The notes beneath the pieces were generated by a model, which was not told where the DNA came from, ran no database searches, and worked only from the letters and a program-made list of their open reading frames with translations. Positions 33,862-41,228 of a stretch of DNA of 64,000 bases are shown here, piece by piece. The DNA is taken from assembly GCA_013298595.1 (NCBI GenBank), contig JAAFIG010000013.1, positions 56,886 through 120,885 of the forward strand, given 5' to 3'. Numbering within the stretch: position 1 is the first letter of the stretch; each line of letters opens with the position of its first letter. The stretch comes from Deinococcales bacterium. GTDB taxonomy: Bacteria; Deinococcota; Deinococci; Deinococcales; JAAFIG01. Made by a program: the position numbers and the translations under genes.

Positions 33862-34644
33862 TTATACTCCAAAGTGTTCAAAAATCTTTTGGTAGACTTC
33901 AAATGGTAGTGCGCCACTGAAAAAATAGCCATTAATCACAAATGCGGGTGTGCCAGTCACACCGAAGCGTCTCGAGAGTTCGATTTCGGTGGTGTATTTT
34001 TGGTCGTGGCGTTTGCTGCTTAGACAGGCTTGTAATTCGTTGTCTTTCATGCCAAAACCACTGCTCATTTTAACCAAGGTAGCTGTTAAATTCTCGCCTG
34101 TTAAGCTAGTTAATTCGCTCGAGCGCAAATGTGCCATGTTGTGAAAATCCCAGAATTTACCTTGTTCATTGGCACAAGCCGCAACGCTGGCGGTGGCTAC
34201 GGTTTCGTTGCCGCCAACGCTGATGGTGTCGCGGTAAATATAACGAACTTTACCTGTTTTAATGTATTGCTCGAGAATTCTTGGCATGGTCTGGGCGGTG
34301 TACAAATGACAATAGCCGCATCGATAATCGCCAAATTCGATCATGGTGATTTTGGCATTGGCATCGCCTTGGATATAGGTTGCGCCTGTGGCAGCATCGG
34401 CGAGTAATGGATTGCCAACGATTTGTGTTTTTTGTCCATTCATCTCGAGATTTAAGACCAAAGGTGGTTGGCTAATTAGGCTTGTTGGTGCGCTTGCTGC
34501 GGGTGTATTGCCAGTCGTTGTAGACATCAAATTTTGTTTTGGTGCAGCCAGTAAACCTGCAAAAAAACCAATAATTAAGGTGATAATACCAATCCCCCAA
34601 GCATTGCTACGCTTTTTTTGGGGTGCCGAAACAGTTTCTTCCAT
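33862..34644 (-). CDS. DsbA/thioredoxin-fold protein with membrane anchor
   Basis: About 260 residues. After a cytoplasmic start comes one membrane helix (WGIGIITLIIGFFAGLLA), a Ser/Thr/Pro linker and a DsbA-like domain with redox motif CGYC and cis-proline loop TGTPAFVING. It should make or isomerise disulfides outside the membrane. Two further cysteines lie in CANEQG and ACLSSK. The frame extends upstream, but the ATG at 34644 follows TACGCT by seven bases and begins the anchor. Confidence 0.9.
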   Translation of the reverse strand: MEETVSAPQKKRSNAWGIGIITLIIGFFAGLLAAPKQNLMSTTTGNTPAASAPTSLISQPPLVLNLEMNGQKTQIVGNPLLADAATGATYIQGDANAKITMIEFGDYRCGYCHLYTAQTMPRILEQYIKTGKVRYIYRDTISVGGNETVATASVAACANEQGKFWDFHNMAHLRSSELTSLTGENLTATLVKMSSGFGMKDNELQACLSSKRHDQKYTTEIELSRRFGVTGTPAFVINGYFFSGALPFEVYQKIFEHFGV

Positions 34645-34651
34645 AATGAGT

Positions 34652-34657
34652 AGCGTA
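34652..34657 (-). promoter_or_regulatory. Leaderless -10 box before the DsbA-like gene
   Basis: TACGCT, seven bases before the ATG at 34644. Confidence 0.45.
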
Positions 34658-34743
34658 TCAGAAATTGCCCATAGCAGATGTCTCGAGTGAAAAATGTCTA
34701 TTTCCCCCTTGAGACCTAGACCCGAATACGGCAGAATATAGGT

Positions 34744-35946
34744 ATGAAGTTTTTTGTGGTTTGTTTTATGGTGCTGATGGGTTCGGCATATGCTTCGCCT
34801 GCCAGTGATTTGGTCAAGCAATACCTCGAGTTTGTTTCGCAATACCATGTGGATGCCGAACAACTCGACTTAGAAGGTTTAAACACTCGAGCCAATCAAA
34901 TGGTACAAGCTCGTTGTGGTAACGATGTTGCTTGCGCTGCTAGTAAAGTCTATGAGGATTTAAAAGCCATGACGAGGGGTTTAGATGCCACCTCGAGTTT
35001 TGTGGCTGAACCAGAATTGCTTAATATTCGTTTGGATCAAGTTGGTGATGCAAGCCTTGACACGCGTTACGCCTTGGGTTTAGAAATTCGTGACAACATT
35101 GTGTACCGTGTGCTGGCTGGTTCGAGTGCCTTTGAAGCTGGTTTTAAACGTGGCGATAAAATACTGGGTATGTCCAGAAAAGGGCAGGTTTGGCAAATTG
35201 CTAACCCTATTTTCCCAGATTCAACAGCAGTGGTTATTCGGCTCGAGCGAGCAGGTCAAGCTTTTGATTTAACTGTGACACCAAGTGCAGGTTTACTTTC
35301 GGGTTTGCTGACACCAGAAGGGCGTTTACTCGAGAATGGTGTTGGTTATATCCGATTGCCTAGTTTTAAAGCGGTTGGTTCGGCGCAAAAATTGCATAAT
35401 TTATTGGCAAATTTGCAAACTCGAGGAATGAATCGTTTGCTGCTCGATTTGCGTTTTAATTCGGGTGGGTATTTAGACGAAACATTGTTGTGTTTGAGTG
35501 CATTTTTTGAAGGCGATATTTTAAAATTACGTTCACGTTTAGGGGCTGTGACATATTCAATTAAAAATGGAATACTCGAGGCAGCGGGTAGTGCTGGTAA
35601 AATTTCGCTTGAGTATCCTAGTCATTTCAAAGGTAAAGTGGTGGTTTTGGTCAATGCCCAAACTGCTAGTGCCGCAGAGGTGTTGGCATTAACTTGGCAG
35701 CGAGCCTCGTATGTGCAATTTATTGGTGAAAATACAGCGGGGCGTTCGCGGTATGCCACATTGCCATTGCGTTTACTTGATGGCAGCGAATTGCGTTTAG
35801 CTGTGGTGCGGCATTTGTATCCTGTGGGCGAACCTTTGCTCGAGCGTTTAACTCCAGATCAAGCAGTTAAAGATAACCTACAAGCTTTAAATACAGGTTC
35901 AGACCCCATTTTAGAAGCAGGTTTGAAATTAATCGAAGCACCATAA
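34744..35946 (+). CDS. S41-family (C-terminal processing) protease, Lys-to-Arg variant
   Basis: 400 residues with a cleavable signal (FFVVCFMVLMGSAYA), a helical N-terminal region, a PDZ domain (about 100-190; GSSAFEAGFKRGDKILGM) and the S41 domain. The nucleophile serine is in NAQTASAAEV near 309. The general-base lysine normally found in GxxTxGK is arginine here (GENTAGRS, near 334). Activity may be altered or absent. Located outside the cytoplasmic membrane. Confidence 0.88.
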   Translation: MKFFVVCFMVLMGSAYASPASDLVKQYLEFVSQYHVDAEQLDLEGLNTRANQMVQARCGNDVACAASKVYEDLKAMTRGLDATSSFVAEPELLNIRLDQVGDASLDTRYALGLEIRDNIVYRVLAGSSAFEAGFKRGDKILGMSRKGQVWQIANPIFPDSTAVVIRLERAGQAFDLTVTPSAGLLSGLLTPEGRLLENGVGYIRLPSFKAVGSAQKLHNLLANLQTRGMNRLLLDLRFNSGGYLDETLLCLSAFFEGDILKLRSRLGAVTYSIKNGILEAAGSAGKISLEYPSHFKGKVVVLVNAQTASAAEVLALTWQRASYVQFIGENTAGRSRYATLPLRLLDGSELRLAVVRHLYPVGEPLLERLTPDQAVKDNLQALNTGSDPILEAGLKLIEAP

Positions 35947-35957
35947 TACCAAATTGT

Positions 35958-35988
35958 GTTAATCAGTCGCGTATTTTGACTGATTAAC
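35958..35988 (+). terminator. Hairpin after the S41 gene
   Basis: 11-base perfect arms GTTAATCAGTC (35958-35968) and GACTGATTAAC (35978-35988). There is no T run after the stem, so termination is only likely. Confidence 0.5.
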
Positions 35989-35993
35989 CGACT

Positions 35994-36033
35994 AAGCGCG
36001 AACAGCCCGAAGGTGCTGTCTTGTGAGCAAGAA
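35994..36033 (+). repeat. 40-base direct repeat, copy 1
   Basis: Begins AAGCGCGAACAGCCCGAAGG and ends GAGCAAGAA. It contains two small stem-loops, ACAGC/GCTGT and CTTG/CAAG. Confidence 0.85.
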
Positions 36034-36065
36034 AAGGAGTAGCAACAAAACCAAATTAACGCTTG

Positions 36066-36106
36066 AAGCGCGAACAGCCCGTAAGGTGCTGTCTTGTGAG
36101 CAAGAA
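36066..36106 (+). repeat. 40-base direct repeat, copy 2
   Basis: Same as copy 1 except for one extra base (CCCGTAAGG for CCCGAAGG). Copies are 72 bases apart, start to start. Confidence 0.85.
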
Positions 36107-36112
36107 CGACAG

Positions 36113-36133
36113 TTTGACCGCTTTTTGGTCAAA
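36113..36133. repeat. Inverted repeat at the right side of the element
   Basis: TTTGACC (36113-36119) and GGTCAAA (36127-36133) around a seven-base T-rich loop. Confidence 0.6.
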
Positions 36134-36197
36134 CGAGAGTGATTAAGTTAATTTGGCATAAGGTAGGCTGGGCTACCCCATTGCAACCTTTTGGCTT

Positions 36198-36203
36198 TAC
36201 ACT
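36198..36203 (+). promoter_or_regulatory. Leaderless -10 box before the DUF697 gene
   Basis: TACACT, seven bases before the ATG at 36211. Confidence 0.45.
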
Positions 36204-36210
36204 GCGTATT

Positions 36211-36744
36211 ATGGGTATGGAACTCAAGACGCACCAGCAAGAAGTGGTCGAAGTTGTTGTAGCCGATGGTTCACGCGAACATGCCCAAACGCATGAATTA
36301 ATTCAGCAGCGTGCCATGTGGTGTGCAGCGGTTTCGTTGCAACCTATTCCGCTACTTGATACTGCGGTGATTATTCCAACCCATATCAATCTGGTTTTGG
36401 ATATTGGTAAAGTTTATGGTTTTAATATCACCCCGCAGCGGGCTAAAGAAATTGCGCTCGAGTTGGCTGGTACGATGGCGGTCAGTTATGCCACCAGAGT
36501 TGCAACCCGCAGTGCTTTAAAGGTGATTCCAGTGGTTGGTTGGATACTCAATGCACCTCTTGTGTATGCCAGTACTTTTGCTGTCGGAGGACTTGCCGAG
36601 CGGTACTTCCGAGCACGCCGACCAGAATTACCAGCTTTACCTGCAAGCGAACTCAGCCAGAATTTATTTGAACAAGGTAAAAAATTAGCGCAACAACTCG
36701 ATTGGCAAGAGCTGCTGCGCTTAGGACGCAAAAAACAAAATTAA
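36211..36744 (+). CDS. DUF697 (YcjF-like) membrane-associated protein
   Basis: About 177 residues. The DUF697 pattern is clear: AMWCAAVSLQPIPLLDTAVIIPTHINLVLDIGKVYGF, then a glycine/alanine helix (IPVVGWILNAPLVYASTFAVGGLAERYF). Family proteins are membrane-associated and often paired with a small GTPase, which is not present here. The frame opens further upstream inside the repeat element, but the ATG at 36211 has a -10 box at the usual distance. It is convergent with the RNase R-like gene, the stop codons overlapping. Confidence 0.82.
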   Translation: MGMELKTHQQEVVEVVVADGSREHAQTHELIQQRAMWCAAVSLQPIPLLDTAVIIPTHINLVLDIGKVYGFNITPQRAKEIALELAGTMAVSYATRVATRSALKVIPVVGWILNAPLVYASTFAVGGLAERYFRARRPELPALPASELSQNLFEQGKKLAQQLDWQELLRLGRKKQN

Positions 36745-39700
36745 GCGGCTGGTGGTTTATGACGTTGCGGACGGCGCTTAGGGCGACGATTGGCATCACC
36801 AGCAACCACTGCATCGCTCGAGGGCGCAGATGGTGCTGGGCTATGCTGAGCGCGGTTAGCGTTTCGCTCGAGGGCTTGTAATTGGCGTTGACGCAACTGT
36901 TCGATTCTCGAGTTGCGACTGAGATCTGGTTGGGCAGTTGTTGGTGGTGTGGTTGGGGTTACTGCTGCAGCGACTGGGTTGTTTGTGCGTTGCTGTTGTG
37001 GGTGCGGACGGCGAGGTTGGTGCTGACCCTGTGGTCGTTGTCCTCGAGGATCTGGGCTTCGAGCAGGACGGGTATCCTGATGCCGTGGTTGATGTGGACG
37101 GTGGGTATTGGTGCGTGGTGTTACTTCAAATTCGGGGTTATCACCCTCGAGTTCGGCAAATTTTTCTCGGCTCCATTCACCAAAGTACAATTTACGAGCG
37201 GTAATTCGTACAGGTCTTGGGTATTCAGCTCGGGGGCGGTTGCCAAGCACCACGACTCCGCGACGGGTAGGGCTTTTACCCACTGTGGTTTTGCTGCCAG
37301 CAACGGCATTGGCAGTTGAAGCGCCTGGTTTACGGCGGCGCAATCTGGTCATGTTTGACTCCTTCTGATAGAGACACAAACGTGCCTCTCGGGTGGCAGG
37401 ACGAGTGCTTTCAACAACCACTCGAACGATACTGCCAAGTTTGAAAACCCTTCCTAAACGGGTTTTCCATTGATTCGGTGAATAGGTTACTTCTTCACCG
37501 AGGTCTTCGACCAATAAGCGTCCAATTGCGCCTTGCTCGAGAACCAATTCTAAGGCAAATTGATCGATGCCAATCACCACACCGCGCATTGGAATGTGAA
37601 GCGGTAAGGTTTTGATCATTTCAAACTGCTCGAGGCTGGTGGCTGCGTGAACAGCGCGTTGCTCGAGCAGTTCTAATGGCTTTGTCAGTGTGGGCAAACT
37701 GGTTTTGAGGTGCTCGCGTTTGCGTTGCGATAATTTTGTGGCACACCAACCAAGGATTCGTACATTGAGAAAATCGGCAGCTAAACCCAGTGGTTGCTCG
37801 AGACAGAATTGTTGGTTGCCTTCGGTACTTTCGGCTGCGAGTAATTTGCTTTTTTCGGTTAAACGGGTTTTCAGGGTTTGAACCACTAAACTGTTTTGAT
37901 CAAAGCCACTCGAGCGTTCTAGCGCCGAGGGTAATTCAAAACTGGTGTTACCTGGTGTGCGGTACAAGGCGGTGATTTCTGCGCCACTAATCAGTGTGGC
38001 AGATAAATGATTGGCTAAGTTGAGGGTGCGTTCGACTCCACCGATTTGCATAAATAAATCGCGTTCGGTTTGGTTGGCTCCGCTGAGGGTAGCGGCAATA
38101 CTAATCACACTTGGGCGTACCACATAATTGACCACACCACCATCAGCTGTGGTTTCTATCAGAACCGATAAAGCAAGGCGTTCAGTGTTTGTCTCAAAAC
38201 GCAGTTGTGCTAGTAATACCTCTGGTAAAATGGATAGGGTTTCGCCACGCAGATTCACGTGAGCACCACGCTCGAGAATGGCGGCTTCTAAAGCGGTATT
38301 TTCGTCTATCCAGTAGCCAGCATCGGCATAATGGACTGCTAACAAAACATTGCCATTACCAAGTGGTTCGATTTGTACAGCAAGCTCGAGTCCTGGTAGG
38401 GCAAAGACTCGTTTGGCACGTAAATCAATCCGACCTTTGAGGTCTTTAGCGGTGATTGTGCCGAGTTTACTGGCTTCGCTTAGGGCTGCACTCGAGAATG
38501 GATTGGGCAGTTCAAGTCGAGCGATTAAAGCGGCTCTTTCGGCATTTAAACTGGCAGAATCACCAAGGATTTCACGAACTCGAGCCACAGCTTCGTCTTC
38601 GCCTGTGTCTTCTGGGTACAGCACATCAGCAAGGATTCGTGTGCCACTGGCAAGTAAAGCAGTGCTATCAAGCACCACACTTGGTAGGTTGGCTTGGTCT
38701 GGTCGTAAGACCGCATAGCCTCGTTGGTACTCGAGGGTGCCTGTCATGGTGTTGCGAACGCGTTCGAGAACCCGAATAACTTCGCCTTCGCTATGCCCAT
38801 TGCGGCGTAATTCTCGAGCTACAACTCGGTCGCCACTCCAAGCAAATAACAAGGCATTGGCTGGGATCAACATTGGGCGTAAACCAGGGGTTTCTGGTGT
38901 AAACCAACCACTGTTATCTTGGCGAATCTCGAGTTTACCAACCACAGCAGTCAGTTCTCGAGTGGCTTGGAAGGTGCCTTTGCGGATTGAACTGAGATAC
39001 CCTATTTGCTCGAGTTCGATTAATGCCTCTTCAATACCTTTGCGTCCGCCTAAACGGTTTTGTAAGACATCATCAAGTTCGGCGCTGAGTTCGCGGCTAT
39101 TAAAGCCATTGTTATTGGCACGGAAATACTCGAGGACTGCCTCGAGTGGGTTATGTAGAGCGCCTTGATGCGAGAAGACATGTTCTCGAGCTTCGCGGCG
39201 TAATCGCACCAGTTTCTTAGCAGCTGGGGCTTCAGGGATGATTTCTAGTGTTTCAGGATTGATTTGGGTTATTGGTTCTGTTGGTTCGGCAAACCCTTCG
39301 TCCTCGAGTTGTATGGCTGTTTCGGGTTCTGGTGTTTTACTATTTTTACCACGAACTCGAGCTTTGGGTTTTTCAACAGTTTCGGTCACAACAGCTTTTT
39401 TACGGGTTTTTACAGGTTTCTCGAGCTGAAGTACTTCGGTTGGTTTTTTAAGCGGAGGTACTTCGCTTGGCGTGCTTGTTTCTGGAATAGGTTCGACAGG
39501 AGCGCCTAATTCTAACGGGACATCAGCTTCAGAACTTGGTAATTGTTTTTTTGGTCGTCCTTTGGCTTTGGGTTTCACTATTTCAGGGGCAACCACAGCA
39601 ACTGGTTCGAGCAAAGGCTGGACGACATCTGTTTCGTTAACGATTTTGCGACGACGACCTCGAGCGGCAGGAGCGCTCAGCTCGGCTGGATTTTCGATAA

Positions 39701-39827
39701 CCACTTCTGTGGGCGGGATTTCGGCTTTGGGATTACGACGTAAACGGGGAGTACGAATTGACGTGCTAATGATGACTCCTATCGCATCACACGGGTTAGC
39801 CTCGAGAACATGGTTCGCGTAGCGCAT
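36741..39827 (-). CDS. RNase R-like protein with degenerate RNB active site and disordered tails
   Basis: About 1028 residues. The order is: a low-complexity Pro/Lys/Glu N-terminus (1-200), a winged helix of RNase R type (about 205-285), cold-shock OB folds (GDRVVARELRRNGHSEGEVIRVLE), an RNB domain (about 460-760), an S1 domain (IPMRGVVIGIDQFALELVLEQG), and an Arg/Pro/Gln-rich RNA-binding-like tail. In RNB the catalytic aspartate run (normally DxxDxDD) reads FALPGLELAVQIE, and TSPIRRY is also missing, so exonuclease activity is unlikely. The start is uncertain: ATG 39827 has a poor ribosome site, while an in-frame ATT at 39770 sits five bases after AGGAG. Confidence 0.82.
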   Translation of the reverse strand: MRYANHVLEANPCDAIGVIISTSIRTPRLRRNPKAEIPPTEVVIENPAELSAPAARGRRRKIVNETDVVQPLLEPVAVVAPEIVKPKAKGRPKKQLPSSEADVPLELGAPVEPIPETSTPSEVPPLKKPTEVLQLEKPVKTRKKAVVTETVEKPKARVRGKNSKTPEPETAIQLEDEGFAEPTEPITQINPETLEIIPEAPAAKKLVRLRREAREHVFSHQGALHNPLEAVLEYFRANNNGFNSRELSAELDDVLQNRLGGRKGIEEALIELEQIGYLSSIRKGTFQATRELTAVVGKLEIRQDNSGWFTPETPGLRPMLIPANALLFAWSGDRVVARELRRNGHSEGEVIRVLERVRNTMTGTLEYQRGYAVLRPDQANLPSVVLDSTALLASGTRILADVLYPEDTGEDEAVARVREILGDSASLNAERAALIARLELPNPFSSAALSEASKLGTITAKDLKGRIDLRAKRVFALPGLELAVQIEPLGNGNVLLAVHYADAGYWIDENTALEAAILERGAHVNLRGETLSILPEVLLAQLRFETNTERLALSVLIETTADGGVVNYVVRPSVISIAATLSGANQTERDLFMQIGGVERTLNLANHLSATLISGAEITALYRTPGNTSFELPSALERSSGFDQNSLVVQTLKTRLTEKSKLLAAESTEGNQQFCLEQPLGLAADFLNVRILGWCATKLSQRKREHLKTSLPTLTKPLELLEQRAVHAATSLEQFEMIKTLPLHIPMRGVVIGIDQFALELVLEQGAIGRLLVEDLGEEVTYSPNQWKTRLGRVFKLGSIVRVVVESTRPATREARLCLYQKESNMTRLRRRKPGASTANAVAGSKTTVGKSPTRRGVVVLGNRPRAEYPRPVRITARKLYFGEWSREKFAELEGDNPEFEVTPRTNTHRPHQPRHQDTRPARSPDPRGQRPQGQHQPRRPHPQQQRTNNPVAAAVTPTTPPTTAQPDLSRNSRIEQLRQRQLQALERNANRAQHSPAPSAPSSDAVVAGDANRRPKRRPQRHKPPAA

Positions 39828-39852
39828 AACCTCGATGCGCGGTATTTTTTTC

Positions 39853-39890
39853 GGTGTTCGCAACAATAGCCTTTGAAGCTATGCAACACC
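39853..39890 (-). other. Hairpin in the 5' leader of the RNase R-like gene
   Basis: GGTGTT (minus strand, from 39890) pairs with AACACC (to 39853). Inside, ATAGC pairs with GCTAT. It lies just after a TATACT -10 at 39901-39906 (TTGCTC -35 with a long 19-base spacer). RNA-degradation genes are often autoregulated through such leaders. Confidence 0.5.
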
Positions 39891-39919
39891 AACGATTTTG
39901 AGTATAGCACAAAAGCCCT

Positions 39920-40321
39920 TTACTCGAGCAAATCTCGCAAATACTGTGGCACAGGAATGGCTCGTTTCTCAAAATCAGTGGCAATATGTTCAGTTGAACC
40001 TTCAGCAATCAGCGATTGATCGCTGGCTCGTTCGATGGCGTATTCAAAGCGAATTAACCGAGATTTTAGCAAGCCAACGCGGGTGGTTAAGAGCAATTCA
40101 TCATCAAAAAAGGCAGGTCGGCGATACTTGACTGCCACACCACTGACCACCAAAAGCACACCACGCTTCTCGACTTCGCGGTAGGGCAACCCCAGCGAAG
40201 TCATAAAATCCACGCGTCCCATCTCGAGCCAAATCACATAATTGCTGTGATGCGCGATTCCCATAGCATCGGTCTCGGCATATCTGACCTTGAATCGGGT
40301 TTGTGATTGTTTAACAAACAT
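39920..40321 (-). CDS. Acyl-CoA thioesterase (YbgC / 4-hydroxybenzoyl-CoA thioesterase fold)
   Basis: About 133 residues, single hotdog domain. The signature RYAETDAMGIAHHSNYVIWLEMGR carries the catalytic Asp and the family His. It hydrolyses acyl-CoA or acyl-ACP. An upstream in-frame start at 40348 exists, but the ATG at 40321 matches the family N-terminus and has TATGCT eight bases upstream. Divergent from the DUF4388 gene. Confidence 0.92.
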   Translation of the reverse strand: MFVKQSQTRFKVRYAETDAMGIAHHSNYVIWLEMGRVDFMTSLGLPYREVEKRGVLLVVSGVAVKYRRPAFFDDELLLTTRVGLLKSRLIRFEYAIERASDQSLIAEGSTEHIATDFEKRAIPVPQYLRDLLE

Positions 40322-40329
40322 ATAAGAGT

Positions 40330-40335
40330 AGCATA
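40330..40335 (-). promoter_or_regulatory. Leaderless -10 box before the thioesterase gene
   Basis: TATGCT, eight bases before the ATG at 40321. Confidence 0.4.
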
Positions 40336-40342
40336 CAAAATT

Positions 40343-40370
40343 TTGCAATCCTCGCAGGTCATGCCATAAT
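40343..40370 (+). promoter_or_regulatory. Promoter of the DUF4388 gene
   Basis: TTGCAA at 40343-40348, 16-base spacer, CATAAT at 40365-40370. AGAGG precedes the GTG start, so this is a conventional leader. Confidence 0.55.
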
Positions 40371-40388
40371 CGCGTCAGAGGTTACATT

Positions 40389-41186
40389 GTGCTGAGAGGA
40401 AATATCGCTGATTTCCCATTAGTGGGTATTTTACAAATGTTGCAACGCGATAATCGGAGCGGAACGATACGCTTTGATTATGCCCAAGGAGCCACAATTG
40501 GTGTGCTCAGCGGCAGGGTGGTTCATGCTTTTTACGCACCATCTAAAGGTGAGCGAGCACTGAGTTTAATCTCGAGTATTCAAACTTCTTCATTTGAATT
40601 CCATGCCGATCATCTGCCAATCGAAGAAAGTATAGATCGTCCTGCTCAAATTCTCATGATGGAAATCCACCGAGAAGCTTCCGAATGGCGGAATTTGCGT
40701 TCGAGATTACGTAACTGGACATTAGCTCCAATTTGGGCAACGTCTGTACCAAGTAGCGAAAACCCTGAACGGCTCGAGGTGATTGGTTTAATCGATGGTC
40801 AACGTAGTATCGAAGATATTTTGCATCAAAGCGATTTACCTCCGCGCCGAGCGGCTGAATTACTGATTGAATTTGCCAACGAACAATTGATTCATATGGG
40901 CAGTGCCAGCCAGATTACCCAACCACTCGAGTTGATGGTTTTACCAATTTATGCCCCTGATGAAACCACCATATTTGTAGACCAAACTTTGTATACATCA
41001 TGGAAAACTATTTATGGTACGGTACTTGCCACATTATTTGGGGCGAAAGGTGAACGTCAAACTTTTCGGGTCAAAGGGCGCGATAACATTCTTGGTAGGG
41101 TGCAAATTGCCGAAACTGCCATGCGAAAACTCAAATTAACCCGAGGCGTTAAGGTTACCATCGTGCCATCGGGCGGTACACGTTAA
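40389..41186 (+). CDS. DUF4388 (PATAN-type) protein
   Basis: 265 residues starting at GTG. Residues 1-80 are the DUF4388 core (LRGNIADFPLVGILQMLQRDNRSGTIRF, GVLSGRVVHAFY). The middle has a winged-helix-like DUF4388 companion (VIGLIDGQRSIEDILHQSDLPPRRAAELL), and the end a small beta/alpha module. Related proteins act as adaptors with response regulators and GTPases in polarity and motility. It is the second DUF4388 gene in the window. Confidence 0.87.
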   Translation: MLRGNIADFPLVGILQMLQRDNRSGTIRFDYAQGATIGVLSGRVVHAFYAPSKGERALSLISSIQTSSFEFHADHLPIEESIDRPAQILMMEIHREASEWRNLRSRLRNWTLAPIWATSVPSSENPERLEVIGLIDGQRSIEDILHQSDLPPRRAAELLIEFANEQLIHMGSASQITQPLELMVLPIYAPDETTIFVDQTLYTSWKTIYGTVLATLFGAKGERQTFRVKGRDNILGRVQIAETAMRKLKLTRGVKVTIVPSGGTR

Positions 41187-41215
41187 TAAATCCTGCACGC
41201 TGCACCAATTTCCGT

Positions 41216-41221
41216 TACAGT
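41216..41221 (+). promoter_or_regulatory. Leaderless -10 box before the alanine symporter gene
   Basis: TACAGT, seven bases before the ATG at 41229. Confidence 0.45.
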
Positions 41222-41228
41222 AATAACT

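Larger units (their letters stand above)
35949..36156. mobile_element. MITE-like repeat element with imperfect terminal inverted repeats
   Basis: The 208-base stretch starts CCAAATTGTGTTAATCA and ends TGATTAAGTTAATTTGG, which pair as 17-base inverted ends with three mismatches. Inside are two near-identical 40-base direct repeats, a third copy of the CCAAATTAAC end at 36051, and hairpins. It has no CTCGAG and no open frame. No clean target-site duplication was found, so transposition is not proven; a structured regulatory RNA is the alternative. Confidence 0.45.

Noticed and set aside
36882..39822. Many open plus-strand frames of 60-145 codons across this stretch
   Set aside because: They lie opposite the RNase R-like gene, whose domain order is clear; the open frames come from its repetitive composition and have no ribosome sites or family signs.
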